Shown here: piece by piece, positions 13,156-23,350 of the stretch | How the letters are laid out: the number at the start of each line of letters is the position of its first letter | Position numbering within the stretch: position 1 is the first letter of the stretch | Assembly (NCBI GenBank): GCA_002773095.1 | Contig: PFCG01000001.1 | Span: 1 to 35,637, forward strand | Length of the DNA stretch: 35,637 nt | Direction: 5' to 3' | Source: Candidatus Moranbacteria bacterium CG10_big_fil_rev_8_21_14_0_10_35_21 | GTDB lineage: Bacteria > Patescibacteriota > Minisyncoccia > Moranbacterales > UBA2206 | Position numbers and translations under genes: made by a program | The notes under the pieces: generated by a model | Database searches by the model: none | Seen by the model: only the letters and a program-made list of their open reading frames with translations | Told to the model about the DNA's origin: nothing

Positions 13156-16008
13156 ATGGATAAAAAAATTTCTACTTTGCGAGACAAAATTATTATCCGG
13201 GGTGCCCGGGTAAATAATTTGAAAAATATAGATATAGACATACCGAGGGATAAAGTGGTGGTTATTACCGGACTTTCAGGTTCGGGAAAATCTTCCTTGG
13301 CCTTTGATGTTATTTATGCTGAAGGTAACCGGCGCTATTTGGAGGGCATGTCTTCTTTTGCTAGACAATTTTTGGATATTGGGGCCAAGCCGGATGTAGA
13401 TAAAATAGAAAATCTCAGCCCAACTATTTCTATTGATCAAAAAAGTATTGGTCGCAGTCCACGTTCTACAGTGGGAACGCTAACGGATATTTATGATTAT
13501 TTAAGAGTGCTTTTTGCCAAAACGGGTCTGGTTTATTGTCCGGATTGCGGAGCGCCTATGTCTCGCAAAAGCAATCAGGAAATTTTGGACGATATTTTAA
13601 GTTTTCCAGAAAATTCTCAGGTGGCTATTTTGGCCGAAAAAAAAGAAACGGGAAAAACTACCAAGGAAATTTTACGGGGAATTTCCCAATTGGGTTTTGC
13701 GAGAGTGAGATTCAACGGAAAAATAATGACGGTCTCGGAGGCGCTGATGATTGCTAGTGAAAAAATTTCTAGTCCCATAGAGATAGTGGTTGATCGCATT
13801 TCTTTGAAAAAAAGCTCTTCGGACAAAGAAAGAATGTTGGATTCCATAGAAACAGCTTTGAAGATAGGGTTGGGATCAATGATGGTAGCGACAGCCGGAG
13901 AAGCGGATCGGTTTTATAATAAAGATTTTATTTGTCGAGATTGTCAGGTGCGAATTGATGAAATATCTCCCCGCCATTTTTCTTTTAATAATCCGGCCGG
14001 AGCCTGTGAAAATTGTTCTGGGTTAGGCATTACTAAGGAAGTAGACGAAGAATTAATTGTACCCAACAAAAAACTCACTTTATCAGAGGGAGCTATTTTG
14101 CCATGGAGCAAATCCAACGGAAGACTAAATGGCCAAAAAAGTTATCCCAATATTTTAAAAGCTTTGGGAAAAAAATATGGATTTTCAACCGAAGTTCCAG
14201 TTAAAAAAGTGACTCAAGAAAATTGGAAAATAATTTTCTATGGAACTGGGCAAGAAGAAATTTTAATTAAACAAAGAGATTTGATGGGCGGACTCAAGGA
14301 GATGCAATTTCCTTTTGAGGGTGTGATCCCTATGCTGAAAAGAAAATATATGGAAGCAGCCTCTGACTATGCTAGAAGTGATTTGGAAAAGTATATGTTG
14401 GAAAAAGTTTGTCCTGTTTGCGAAGGGAAAAGATTAAAAAAAGCTTACTTGGCCGTTTTGGTAGGAGAAAAATCCATTGATGAGGTAGTCAATTTGGATA
14501 TCGCTAAATTTAAGGATTACCTAAAAAATTTGAATAATTTCCTGGATGAAAGTGGCAAAAAATTAATTGCTGCACCATTGGTTAAAGAAATGTTGGATAA
14601 AGCAGAGGCTCTGGCTGACGTAGGCTTGGAATATCTTTCTTTGGCAAGAAGTTCGGAATCAATTTCTGGAGGAGAAGCGCAAAGAATTCGATTAGCTACT
14701 CAAATTGGTTCGGAATTAATGGGAGTAGGTTACGTTTTGGACGAACCATCTATTGGTCTGCATGATCGAGATACGGAAAGATTGATAAAAACCATTCGGG
14801 CGTTAAAAAAATCTGGTAATTCTGTGGTAGTAGTGGAGCATGATGAAAATATAATTAGAAGTGCCGATTGGATAATTGATATGGGCCCAGGCGCTGGAGA
14901 AGAAGGAGGGCGAATTATTTTTCAAGGCGATTTTTCAGCTTTAATGAAGTCAAAAACTTCTACGGCAGACTATATTTCTGGGAGAAAAAAAGTTTCTAGC
15001 AAAAAGGTTTTTCGCAAGGCTAAAGGAAAAAATTTGGAAATTATTGGAGCCACTGAACATAATTTGAAAAACATAGATGTGAAAATTCCGTTGGGTAAAT
15101 TTGTTTCCATCACGGGTGTTTCTGGTTCGGGAAAATCTACTTTAGTGAATGATATTTTGGCTAAAGCTTTGTCTAAGTATTTTTTTAAAGCCAAAAGTCT
15201 TCCAGGACAGCACAAAAAAATAAAAGGGCTGGAGCATATTAATAAAGTAATTAATATTGATCAATCTCCGATTGGAAGAACTCCTCGTTCCAATGCCGCC
15301 ACTTATACTGGAGCTTTTTCTCTGATTCGAGATATTTTTGTGGCTACTGAAGAAGCGAAAAATCGTGGTTATTCAGCTAGCCGGTTTAGTTTTAATATGA
15401 AAGGTGGAAGATGTGAAGTTTGCCAAGGAGACGGAACTAAAAAAATAGAGATGCATTTGCTCCCAGATGTGTATGTGAAATGTGAAGCTTGTGGGGGAAC
15501 TCGCTATAATCAAAGAACCTTGGATATTGAATTTCAAGGCGTGAATATTTCTCAAGTTTTGGAAATGAGTGTATCCTATGCGCTATTGTTTTTTAAAAAA
15601 TTTCCCCTTATTGTAGAAAAAATGAGAACTTTGGAAAATGTCGGTCTGGGCTATTTAAAACTGGGCCAAAGCGCTACTAATCTTTCCGGCGGAGAAGCTC
15701 AAAGAATAAAACTGGCGACTGAACTTTCTCGCAAATCCACTGGAAAAACTTTGTATATCTTAGATGAGCCAACTATCGGACTTCATTTTGAAGATGTTAA
15801 AAAATTGCTGGGAGTTTTAGATGCGTTGGTGGAAAAAGGCAACTCGGTTTTGGTGGTAGAACATAACGCTGATGTCATCAAAAATTCTGATTGGGTTATT
15901 GATCTCGGTCCGGATGGAGGCGATAAGGGAGGGTATATTGTTTATAGCGGAACTCCGGATAAATTGAAAAAAATAAAAAAAAGTTGGACTGGTAAATATT
16001 TGCAGTAA
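13156..16008 (+). CDS. uvrA: Excinuclease ABC subunit A
   Basis: UvrA (950 aa) is the damage-recognition ATPase of nucleotide excision repair and acts with UvrB and UvrC. Two ABC modules are visible. The first has Walker [10 protein letters not shown] (39-47), signature SGGEAQR (about 504) and Walker [11 protein letters not shown] (about 526). The second has Walker [10 protein letters not shown] (about 654), signature SGGEAQR (about 844) and [10 protein letters not shown] (about 867). Zinc-binding cysteine pairs occur near 127, 260-284, 420 and 753-775 ([14 protein letters not shown]). The length is normal. The promoter carries an overlapping palindrome. A nucleotidyltransferase-like gene follows after 2 nt. 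Confidence 0.97.
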   Translation: MDKKISTLRDKIIIRGARVNNLKNIDIDIPRDKVVVITGLSGSGKSSLAFDVIYAEGNRRYLEGMSSFARQFLDIGAKPDVDKIENLSPTISIDQKSIGRSPRSTVGTLTDIYDYLRVLFAKTGLVYCPDCGAPMSRKSNQEILDDILSFPENSQVAILAEKKETGKTTKEILRGISQLGFARVRFNGKIMTVSEALMIASEKISSPIEIVVDRISLKKSSSDKERMLDSIETALKIGLGSMMVATAGEADRFYNKDFICRDCQVRIDEISPRHFSFNNPAGACENCSGLGITKEVDEELIVPNKKLTLSEGAILPWSKSNGRLNGQKSYPNILKALGKKYGFSTEVPVKKVTQENWKIIFYGTGQEEILIKQRDLMGGLKEMQFPFEGVIPMLKRKYMEAASDYARSDLEKYMLEKVCPVCEGKRLKKAYLAVLVGEKSIDEVVNLDIAKFKDYLKNLNNFLDESGKKLIAAPLVKEMLDKAEALADVGLEYLSLARSSESISGGEAQRIRLATQIGSELMGVGYVLDEPSIGLHDRDTERLIKTIRALKKSGNSVVVVEHDENIIRSADWIIDMGPGAGEEGGRIIFQGDFSALMKSKTSTADYISGRKKVSSKKVFRKAKGKNLEIIGATEHNLKNIDVKIPLGKFVSITGVSGSGKSTLVNDILAKALSKYFFKAKSLPGQHKKIKGLEHINKVINIDQSPIGRTPRSNAATYTGAFSLIRDIFVATEEAKNRGYSASRFSFNMKGGRCEVCQGDGTKKIEMHLLPDVYVKCEACGGTRYNQRTLDIEFQGVNISQVLEMSVSYALLFFKKFPLIVEKMRTLENVGLGYLKLGQSATNLSGGEAQRIKLATELSRKSTGKTLYILDEPTIGLHFEDVKKLLGVLDALVEKGNSVLVVEHNADVIKNSDWVIDLGPDGGDKGGYIVYSGTPDKLKKIKKSWTGKYLQ

Positions 16009-16010
16009 AT

Positions 16011-16943
16011 ATGGATAATCACCTAGTGAAACAAATCCTTTCCACGGTAGCCTATTATGATGTCATGGATTATCCTATGACAAATTTCGAAATATGGAAA
16101 TATCTCGTTAGAATTAATAATGCTGAAAAAATTAATCTTATTTCTTTCTGGGAAGTGACTATGGCTCTGGAAAACGAAGCTCTTAAAAAAATCATAACTG
16201 AAAAAAATGGCTTTCACTTTTTGAAGGGGAGAGAAAAATTGGTGGAGCTACGCATCAAAAGAAACAAAATTTCGGTTAGGAAAATAAAAAAACTTTGTCC
16301 TTATTCTCGCTGGATAGCCCTGGTTCCTTTCGTTAGGGGGATTGCAGCTAGTGGTAGATTGGCTATGAAAAATGCCGAAGAAGGGAGTGATTGGGATTTA
16401 AAAATTATTATTAAAAAAGGAAAAATTTTTACGGGCAGATTTTTGGTAACTATTTTGGTTCATTTTTTGGGTAAAAGGCGCCATGGGAAAAAAATAAAAG
16501 ACAGAGTGTGCTTGAACCATTTTATTGCCCAAGGGTCAGAAGTGGCTATGAAAGATATTTATTCAGCTCACGAATATTCTTTTCTATTACCGTTATTTGG
16601 GAGCGAAGAAATTTCACGTTTTCAGGAAGCTAACGCTTGGATTAGTGATTTTAAGGTAAATTATTTTGGGGAGCAGGCAAGTAATTTTATTTCCGAACCA
16701 AGCCATACTGCCATTTTTTTCAAAAAAATATTAGAAGCGATCTTTTCTTTTAATGGAATCGAATATATTCTAAAGAAAATTCAAACTTACAAGATTCAAC
16801 ATAATCCTAAAACAGCTCAAAAAGGAGGAGCGGTCATTTATACTGATGAAGAGCTAGCCTTTTGGCCTAATTTTGAAAATCAGGGTCCAAAAATCTTTTC
16901 CCAATTTCAAGAAAATCTGGAAGAGTTGGTTTATAAAAAATAA
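16011..16943 (+). CDS. Nucleotidyltransferase-fold protein of unknown role
   Basis: A 310-aa protein. The N-terminal 75 residues look like a winged-helix domain (MDYPMTNFEIWKYL, FHFLKG). Then comes a polymerase-beta-type nucleotidyltransferase core, IAASGRLAMKNAEEGSDWDL, with the second-helix SG motif (114-115) and the catalytic D127-x-D129 pair followed by hydrophobic KIIIK. The C-terminal half has no feature I recognise. It could modify RNA, protein or a small molecule, and the substrate cannot be told. It starts 2 nt after uvrA, so it is translationally linked to it. A link to DNA repair is possible but unproven. Confidence 0.65.
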   Translation: MDNHLVKQILSTVAYYDVMDYPMTNFEIWKYLVRINNAEKINLISFWEVTMALENEALKKIITEKNGFHFLKGREKLVELRIKRNKISVRKIKKLCPYSRWIALVPFVRGIAASGRLAMKNAEEGSDWDLKIIIKKGKIFTGRFLVTILVHFLGKRRHGKKIKDRVCLNHFIAQGSEVAMKDIYSAHEYSFLLPLFGSEEISRFQEANAWISDFKVNYFGEQASNFISEPSHTAIFFKKILEAIFSFNGIEYILKKIQTYKIQHNPKTAQKGGAVIYTDEELAFWPNFENQGPKIFSQFQENLEELVYKK

Positions 16944-16984
16944 AAGGCCAATTTTTGAGCTAACTTTTTTTAAAGGGGTTTTTG

Positions 16985-16993
16985 TGATATAAT
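16985..16993 (+). promoter_or_regulatory. Extended -10 promoter of T4P locus 1
   Basis: TGA-TATAAT (TATAAT at 16988-16993) with no good -35, positioned about 28 bp before the histidine kinase start. It is the only clear promoter before the whole 17021-27477 run. Confidence 0.55.
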
Positions 16994-17020
16994 TTATCCT
17001 GAAGTAAGGATTTAAAAAAA

Positions 17021-17956
17021 GTGGAAATGTTCAATGATTTGAATATAAAAAGACAAGCCGAAGAGCTTGGTGTTTCTGTTTGGCGGGCGCCTAGCTTTTT
17101 GTTTCTGGTCATGGGGGTAATTATAATTTTTGCCATGACAGCTATCTACTATTTTTCCAAAAAGTATGATTCTCCTGAGGTGGTAGTTATTGCCGAAAGT
17201 CTAGTGGTTTCCATAATCTTTATTATTGGAAATTCCATTATTAAATTAATGGATCAGATGGCTAAGCTGAATAAAATGAAAACAGAATTTATTTCAGTGG
17301 CTTCCCATCAACTGCGCACACCCTTAACGGCTATCAAATGGGAAACAGAGTTATTACTTTCAAAATCTAAAGATCTTCCGGCCAAGCCACGAGGGGGAAT
17401 AGAAAATATTAATATTCTCAGCACTAGGATGAATGATTTGGTCAATGATTTGCTAAATGTCGCTAGAATAGATCAAAAAATTTTAATTTTGGAAAAAGAA
17501 ACGGTTGATTTGGGCAAGATTACGGAAAACTCCATAAAAAACTTCCTTTTTTTGGCGGGGAAAAAAGGGATCGAAATTGAATTTCAAAAAAATCCAAGTT
17601 TGCCGGAATTTATTAGTGATCGCGAAAAATTAAAAACCATTGTGGAAAATCTTTTAAGTAATTCTTTAAAATATACTCCAGACAAAGGAAAGATAGTTAT
17701 TAAAATAGAAAATGATGAGCAAGAAATTATTTTTTCGATTCGAGATAATGGTGTAGGCATCCCAAGTAATCAGCAGGCTCAAATTTTTACTAAATTTTTT
17801 AGAAGTGATAATGCGGTTAAATATCAAACTGGTGGAACCGGACTGGGATTGTTTATTGCCAAAGAAATAATCAATAAAATGAATGGAAAAATTTGGTTTG
17901 AATCAGAAGAAAACAAGGGAACAATATTTACTTTTTCTTTGCCAATAACTAATTAA
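17021..17956 (+). CDS. Membrane sensor histidine kinase
   Basis: HisKA-type sensor kinase (311 aa). Two membrane helices (about 25-46 and 53-72) are joined by a very short loop, so there is no extracellular sensor domain. The H-box SHQLRTPL carries phospho-acceptor His96. The ATPase domain has N-box NLLSNSLKYTP, G1 DNGVGI, the F-box and G2 GGTGLGLFIAKEI. The GTG at 17021 has AAGGA 10 nt upstream, and an ATG at 17027 would shorten it by two residues. It pairs with the receiver gene 18 nt downstream and heads T4P locus 1, suggesting control of that fibre. The signal is probably membrane-borne or cytoplasmic. Confidence 0.88.
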   Translation: MEMFNDLNIKRQAEELGVSVWRAPSFLFLVMGVIIIFAMTAIYYFSKKYDSPEVVVIAESLVVSIIFIIGNSIIKLMDQMAKLNKMKTEFISVASHQLRTPLTAIKWETELLLSKSKDLPAKPRGGIENINILSTRMNDLVNDLLNVARIDQKILILEKETVDLGKITENSIKNFLFLAGKKGIEIEFQKNPSLPEFISDREKLKTIVENLLSNSLKYTPDKGKIVIKIENDEQEIIFSIRDNGVGIPSNQQAQIFTKFFRSDNAVKYQTGGTGLGLFIAKEIINKMNGKIWFESEENKGTIFTFSLPITN

Positions 17957-17974
17957 ATAATTAATTAAAAATTT

Positions 17975-18349
17975 ATGAGTAAAAAAATATTAGTCATTGA
18001 AGATGAAATTTATCTCCAAAATACTTTGTCGGAGTTTTTGGAAAATGAAAAATTTGTGGTGGCTAAGGCTTTAGATGGAGAAAAAGGTTTGGAAATGGCT
18101 AAATCGGAAAAACCAGATTTAATTCTTCTGGACATAGTCCTTCCTAAAAAAAATGGCTATGAGGTTTTGGATGAAATAAAAAAAGACGAGAAAACCAAGA
18201 ATATCCCAGTAATTTTGCTGACTAATTTAGAAAGTCCAGAAGATATTGAAAAAGCTTTTGAAAAAGGAGCGAGTACCTATTTGGTAAAATCCAATTATAA
18301 ATTGGAGGATATTGTGGAAAAAATAAAAGAAACTCTAAAGGACAAATAA
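17975..18349 (+). CDS. Single-domain response regulator
   Basis: A 124-aa receiver domain with no output domain. The acidic pair is Glu9/Asp10 (VIEDE), the phospho-acceptor is Asp53 (LILLDIVLP), and the switch residues are Thr83 and Lys105. Without a DNA-binding domain it presumably acts by protein contact, for example on the PilB/PilC machinery encoded next, in the manner of CheY- or PilG/PilH-like receivers. It lies between its likely cognate kinase and pilB, 36 nt before the latter. Confidence 0.88.
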   Translation: MSKKILVIEDEIYLQNTLSEFLENEKFVVAKALDGEKGLEMAKSEKPDLILLDIVLPKKNGYEVLDEIKKDEKTKNIPVILLTNLESPEDIEKAFEKGASTYLVKSNYKLEDIVEKIKETLKDK

Positions 18350-18385
18350 AAATAGAGCCAAAGCAACAAAAAAAGAAAAATAAAA

Positions 18386-20134
18386 ATGAGAATAGGCAAC
18401 GATCAATTAAAAAAATTTATTAAAGACTCCGAGCTGATACCAGACAAACAGTTGGAAGAAGTATTTCAAGAGGCAGAAAAAGATAAGAAAAAGCTGGGAG
18501 ATTTGTTAGTGGGAAAAAAATTAATTGACGAAATACAGATGAGAAAATTATATGCTTATATTTTAGGAGTGCCTTTTTTGGATTTAACCAAGGAAATTAT
18601 CAGTCAGGAAGTTTTGCAAATTATTCCTGAGCCGATTGCTAAAAAATATAAAATAGTGGCTTTTGAAAAAAAAGGGGGAGAGTTGAAAGTAGCTATGCTT
18701 AATCCGGAAGATATTCAAACCATTGACTTCATTCGGAAGAAAACTGGATTGAAAATTACTATCTGTCTCACTTCAAGCGAAAGCATTGAGGAGGTTCTCA
18801 AACAGTATGAGAGAAGTTTGAAGGCCGAGTTTGGGGATATAATCAATAAAAATTCAGGACAAGTTTCCACGGAAGAATCGCCGGAAGATTTGGAAAAAAT
18901 TGCTCAAGATTTACCGATAATTAAAATAGTAGATACTTTAATTAAGCATGCCATTTTGCAGGAGGCTAGCGATATTCATATTGAACCGGAAGAAAAAGAA
19001 GTACGAGTGAGATATCGAATAGATGGAATTCTACATGATGCTATGACATTGCCTAAGCAGGTTTCCCAAGGAATAATTGCTCGGATTAAAGTGTTGGCTA
19101 ATTTAAAATTAGACGAACATCGGGTTCCTCAAGATGGCAGATTTAAATTGGATAAAGAAGGTAATAAAATGTCCTTTCGTGTCAGTATTTTGCCTATTTT
19201 TGACGGTGAAAAAATAGTGATGCGTCTTTTGGACGAAAGTTCTAAAGGATTAACTTTGGAGAGTATGGGCTTGCATGGAGCAGGTTTGGAAATTATTCAT
19301 CAGCAGATTAAAAAGCCTAATGGTATGATTTTAGTGACTGGTCCAACTGGCTCGGGAAAAACTACTACTCTTTATACCATTATGGATATTCTCAATACCC
19401 CAGGAGTCAATATCAGCACAGTGGAAGATCCCATAGAATATCGAATGCCGAAAATTAATCAAACACAAATTAATCCTAAAGTAGGATTAACTTTTGCCAA
19501 TGGATTAAGGGCTCTTCTACGTCAAGATCCGGATATCATTATGGTGGGAGAAATTAGAGATTCGGAAACTATGGAAATGGCTATCCACTCGGCCATGACC
19601 GGACATCTAGTGCTTTCTACTCTGCACACTAATTCTGCAGCCGGAACCCTGCCTCGCTTGATTGATATGGGCGCGGAACCATTTTTGATTGCTTCAACTT
19701 TAAGTGCCATAGTGGCACAAAGATTAGTGAGAAAACTTTGCGAAGATTGTAAGATTGAATATAAATTAAGCGAAAAAGAACTAAAAATTTTTGAAGAAAG
19801 TTTTGATCTGAAAACTATATTGGAAAGATTAAAAAAAGATCCTTCCCTTAAAGGTTTAATAAAAGAAAAAGGAGATTGGAAAGACATGACTTTCTTTAAA
19901 CCGGGAAAATGCGATCAATGTGACAATGAAGGCTATCACGGTAGAACTGGAATTTATGAAGTGTTGGAAGTTGATGAGGATATGGAAGAAATGGTTTCCC
20001 GAAAAGCCACTTCTGAAGAAATAGAAAATAAAGCCAAGGAAAAGGGTATGTTTACTATGACGGAAGATGGGATTATCAAAGCCATAAAAGGTATAACCTC
20101 TTTGGTAGAAATAATTAGGGTAACAAAAGAATAA
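18386..20134 (+). CDS. pilB: Type IV pilus assembly ATPase PilB (locus 1)
   Basis: Secretion ATPase (582 aa) of the GspE/PilB family that powers pilin extrusion from the cytoplasmic face. It has an N-terminal MshEN/T2SSE_N domain (about 1-150), then Walker A GPTGSGKTT (319-327). The Asp box VEDPIEY is at 346-352, Walker B IIMVGEIRD at 384-392, and the His box HSAMTGHLVLSTLHTN follows. The zinc tetracysteine is C452, C455, C509, C512. A second pilB (30913) lies in locus 2. The four-base gap to pilC indicates tight coupling. The upstream region is A-rich with no Shine-Dalgarno. Confidence 0.93.
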   Translation: MRIGNDQLKKFIKDSELIPDKQLEEVFQEAEKDKKKLGDLLVGKKLIDEIQMRKLYAYILGVPFLDLTKEIISQEVLQIIPEPIAKKYKIVAFEKKGGELKVAMLNPEDIQTIDFIRKKTGLKITICLTSSESIEEVLKQYERSLKAEFGDIINKNSGQVSTEESPEDLEKIAQDLPIIKIVDTLIKHAILQEASDIHIEPEEKEVRVRYRIDGILHDAMTLPKQVSQGIIARIKVLANLKLDEHRVPQDGRFKLDKEGNKMSFRVSILPIFDGEKIVMRLLDESSKGLTLESMGLHGAGLEIIHQQIKKPNGMILVTGPTGSGKTTTLYTIMDILNTPGVNISTVEDPIEYRMPKINQTQINPKVGLTFANGLRALLRQDPDIIMVGEIRDSETMEMAIHSAMTGHLVLSTLHTNSAAGTLPRLIDMGAEPFLIASTLSAIVAQRLVRKLCEDCKIEYKLSEKELKIFEESFDLKTILERLKKDPSLKGLIKEKGDWKDMTFFKPGKCDQCDNEGYHGRTGIYEVLEVDEDMEEMVSRKATSEEIENKAKEKGMFTMTEDGIIKAIKGITSLVEIIRVTKE

Positions 20135-20138
20135 ATAT

Positions 20139-21359
20139 ATGAAAATATTTTATACGGCCAAAAGTTATAAAGGGCAAACAAAGAGCGGAGAAGCAAGTGT
20201 TAAAACGGAAAAAGAATTAGTGGAACAACTACGAACAGAAGGCTTTGTTTTAACTTCTTCCAAAATTTTGGATAAAGAAAAAGGTGGAAAAATGAAAGTT
20301 GATTTTCTGGATAGATTTTTCGGATTGCCTCTGAAAGAAAAAATGCTTTTTGCCAAAAATTTGAGTATTATGATTTCTTCAGGATTACCACTAGCCAAAG
20401 CAGTCAAAAACATTGCCGCTCAAACCCGGAATAAAAAATTCATTAAAATTTTGGAAAAAATCCAAGGAGATTTACAGGCTGGATCTTCTTTAGCTGATAG
20501 TTTAGCTAAATATCCAAAAGTCTTTAATGAACTTTTTGTCAATATGATTAATGTGGGAGAAGCCAGCGGAAACTTAGATGAAGTTTTAAGTATCCTTTCT
20601 CTTCAATTGGAAAAAGAAAACGAAATAATCAGAAAAGTAAAAGGCGCTATGATTTATCCAGCGGTAATTCTGGTAGCTATGATTGGGGTGGGAATACTGA
20701 TGATGATCTATGTGGTGCCTCAAATTACGGCTGTCTTTTCTGATATGGAAGTAACCCTACCGCCAACTACTCAGTTTATCATCAGCACCAGCAATTTTTT
20801 AAGAAATCATTTAATATTATTCTTTTTAATAGTGGGAGTTATTTTAGCGGGAATAAAATTTTTTATTGGTACTGAATCCGGTAAAAAATTAACCGGAATG
20901 ATGATGCTTAATGTTCCAATACTAAAGAATATTGCTATGAAACTTAATTGTGCCAGATTTTGTCGTATTTATAGCTCCCTTTTGAAAAGTGGAGTTTCAG
21001 TAGTAGAATCTTTAAAAATATTATCCCGCACCCTGACCAATTATTATTATAAGCAAGCTTTAGAGGAAGCTTCACAATCTATTCAAAAAGGAATACCCTT
21101 GAGTACGATAATTTATAAAAAAGATAAAGTTTTTCCGATTCTGGTTCCGCAAATGATTGAGGTTGGAGAAGAAACTGGAAAAACCGAGTCTATTCTGATG
21201 AATTTAGCAGAATTTTATGAAGAAGAAGTTGATCAAATAACCAAAAATCTTTCTTCGATTATTGAGCCAGTTCTGATGCTTATCATTGGAAGCGCAGTTG
21301 GGTTTTTTGCCATCTCCATCCTTCAACCGATGTATGGTGTTTTGGAAAATATAAAATAA
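20139..21359 (+). CDS. pilC: Type IV pilus inner-membrane platform protein PilC (locus 1)
   Basis: A 406-aa GspF/PilC family protein that couples PilB to pilin subunits in the membrane. Two repeated cytoplasmic GspF domains are present (about 70-195 and 270-400). Membrane helices lie near 170-195, 218-240 and 378-400. The family signature GEASGNLDEVLSILS in the first domain is matched by GEETGKTESILMNLAEFYE in the second. It lies 4 nt after pilB and 2 nt before the first prepilin-like gene. Confidence 0.92.
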   Translation: MKIFYTAKSYKGQTKSGEASVKTEKELVEQLRTEGFVLTSSKILDKEKGGKMKVDFLDRFFGLPLKEKMLFAKNLSIMISSGLPLAKAVKNIAAQTRNKKFIKILEKIQGDLQAGSSLADSLAKYPKVFNELFVNMINVGEASGNLDEVLSILSLQLEKENEIIRKVKGAMIYPAVILVAMIGVGILMMIYVVPQITAVFSDMEVTLPPTTQFIISTSNFLRNHLILFFLIVGVILAGIKFFIGTESGKKLTGMMMLNVPILKNIAMKLNCARFCRIYSSLLKSGVSVVESLKILSRTLTNYYYKQALEEASQSIQKGIPLSTIIYKKDKVFPILVPQMIEVGEETGKTESILMNLAEFYEEEVDQITKNLSSIIEPVLMLIIGSAVGFFAISILQPMYGVLENIK

Positions 21360-21361
21360 AA

Positions 21362-22711
21362 ATGATTAAAAGGAGGAATAAGCAATATCTAGCGAAAGGT
21401 TTTACGCTAATTGAAGCGTTGGTTTTATTATTTGTTTTTTCTATAACAGTGGCTACTTTTTATTCTGTTTTTACGGTTGGAATGAAAAATATTATTCAAT
21501 CCAAAAATCGTTTGGGGGCCATTGCCCTAGCCAATGAAAAGATGGAGATAATTCGCAATCTCAAATATGATGATGTTGGGATAGCGGGCGGAATTCCTTC
21601 TGGAAATCTGGTAGCCGAAGAAGATGTTGCAGAAAATTCTAAAAATTATCACGTTAAAACACTAGTTCAATTTGTAGATGATTCTTTGGATGGGGTTTTT
21701 CCGGATGATACAATGCCAACTGACTATAAGATAGTCAAAGTTAATGTTTCTTGGGATATTGATCAAAAATCAGGGGAAGTTAATTTAGTTTCCCGTTTCG
21801 TTCCTCCGGGATTGGAGATTATGTCTGGAGATGGAGTGTTGGCAATTAATGTCATCGATAATGAAGGAAATGGTATTGCTCAGACCACGGTTCATATAAT
21901 TAACAATACTGTTTCTCCGGCAGTTGACTTAGTGGTTCAAACTGATAACTCCGGCAATTTAATGTTTCCAGGAGCCAAGGAATCGATTCAAAAATACAAG
22001 CTGATTATTTCCAAAAATGAATATGAAACGATAAGCACTTTGGATCCGAATGAGGTGAGCTATGACCCTATTGATATTCATGCCTCAGTGGTATCTGGAT
22101 TACTAAACGTCAAAACAATCGTTCAAAATTTAACAGCTAATTTAAAAATAGTTACTAAAGATATTTCAGGCAATAAAATTGAGGATGTCGGTTTTGATTT
22201 GGAGGGAGGAAGAATATTGGGAACTTCTGGAACTTACGGAGAAATAAAAACTTATAATTTAGAAGGTAGTTATTCCACGGATAGTAATGGAGAAAAAGAG
22301 TTTAATAATATTAGTCCCGGTGAATTTGATATAGATAATTTAAGTAGTGTTTCTGGTTATACTCAAATAGGGACTGATCCAGCCGCGCCTTTTTTTATAG
22401 CTCCTGGAAAAACCGAAACTGTCGAAATTAAATTTGCAGACAATAGCGTTGATTCTCTTTTGGTCAGCATTAAAGGTCCAACCGTAGAAATTTCAGTAGA
22501 AGGGGCTGAAGCAAGATTGTTTAATGGGGATGGATTTGATGAAACCTTGCTTACTCTATCTGATGGTAGGGCCTTTTTTCCATCGAGCGGAACGCTTTCA
22601 GCGGGATCTTATAGTTTGGAAATAAAAGCGGCTGGGTTTCAAGATTATAGTTCATCGGTTAATATTGATAATTTGACCACCAAAGAAGTTTTATTGGAAT
22701 TATCCCCATAA
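21362..22711 (+). CDS. Large PilV-like minor pilin with C-terminal Ig/CNA-B-type repeats
   Basis: A 449-aa type IV prepilin-like protein. The class III leader ends G13 before FTLIEAL, with the required Glu at +5 and a hydrophobic N-helix. The segment ANEKMEIIRNLKYDD is typical of PilV/GspI-like minor pilins. After the roughly 150-residue pilin head come three beta-rich repeats resembling carboxypeptidase-regulatory or CNA-B modules (about 157-250, 258-360 and 368-449). Each has an xDNSG- or DxxG-type turn (TDNSGNLMFPG, TDSNGEKEFNNISPG, LSDGRAFFPSSG). It is probably an adhesive or tip-exposed pilin, much larger than ordinary minor pilins. The adhesin role is inference. Confidence 0.75.
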   Translation: MIKRRNKQYLAKGFTLIEALVLLFVFSITVATFYSVFTVGMKNIIQSKNRLGAIALANEKMEIIRNLKYDDVGIAGGIPSGNLVAEEDVAENSKNYHVKTLVQFVDDSLDGVFPDDTMPTDYKIVKVNVSWDIDQKSGEVNLVSRFVPPGLEIMSGDGVLAINVIDNEGNGIAQTTVHIINNTVSPAVDLVVQTDNSGNLMFPGAKESIQKYKLIISKNEYETISTLDPNEVSYDPIDIHASVVSGLLNVKTIVQNLTANLKIVTKDISGNKIEDVGFDLEGGRILGTSGTYGEIKTYNLEGSYSTDSNGEKEFNNISPGEFDIDNLSSVSGYTQIGTDPAAPFFIAPGKTETVEIKFADNSVDSLLVSIKGPTVEISVEGAEARLFNGDGFDETLLTLSDGRAFFPSSGTLSAGSYSLEIKAAGFQDYSSSVNIDNLTTKEVLLELSP

Positions 22712-22715
22712 TTTA

Positions 22716-23345
22716 ATGAGAAAAAATAATCCAAAAGGCATAACTTTAATTGAGGTAGTGGTGGCTATCGGTATTTTTATTATATGCATAGAAGGCTTTA
22801 CTTTACTTTTTGTAAAAAGTTGGAAAAACAACAAATATGTTTTGGAAATGGGTCAATCTTCTTTGGCAGTTTCGCAAGGAGTGGGGAAAATATCCGAATA
22901 TATTAGAAAAGCTAGGCAATCGGATGCGGGAACATATCCAATTCAATCGGCCGATGATAATGATTTGATAATTTTTTCTGATTATGACAAAGACGGAGAA
23001 ACTGAAAAAGTCCATTTTTATTATTCAGATGGAAATGTTTTTATGGGAACCACTAACCCTAGCTCCGGCTTTCCAAAAACCTATGCTTCGGGAGATGAAC
23101 AAATTCAAATTATTGCGGGAAGCATTGTTAATGATCCCAGCACGCCGATATTTTATTACTTCAACAAGGATTATCCCGGAGATCAGGCTAATAATCCTAT
23201 TAGCACTCCGGTTAGTGTAGCTGATATACGATTAATAAAAGTTTTTCTAAAAACTAATATTGATCCCAATAACGCTCCGGACAATATAGAAATTCAAACT
23301 TTTGTGGAAGTTAGAAATTTAAATGATTACGATAAAATACAATAA
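22716..23345 (+). CDS. PilW/GspJ-like minor prepilin
   Basis: A 209-aa prepilin. The leader MRKNNPKG is cut before ITLIEVVVAIGIF (Glu at +5). The remainder is a globular, Asp-rich pilin domain (DDNDLIIFSDYDKDGETEKV), with a DYDKDGE stretch that could bind calcium. The position after the PilV-like gene and before the PilX-like gene matches minor-pilin priming complexes (V-W-X). It lies 4 nt after its upstream neighbour and 5 nt before the next, so all three are likely made together to initiate the fibre. Confidence 0.75.
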   Translation: MRKNNPKGITLIEVVVAIGIFIICIEGFTLLFVKSWKNNKYVLEMGQSSLAVSQGVGKISEYIRKARQSDAGTYPIQSADDNDLIIFSDYDKDGETEKVHFYYSDGNVFMGTTNPSSGFPKTYASGDEQIQIIAGSIVNDPSTPIFYYFNKDYPGDQANNPISTPVSVADIRLIKVFLKTNIDPNNAPDNIEIQTFVEVRNLNDYDKIQ

Positions 23346-23350
23346 TTATT

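Noticed and set aside
16944-16990. Terminator after the nucleotidyltransferase gene
   Set aside because: T-rich tracts occur but no convincing stem precedes them; the stretch is better read as promoter DNA.
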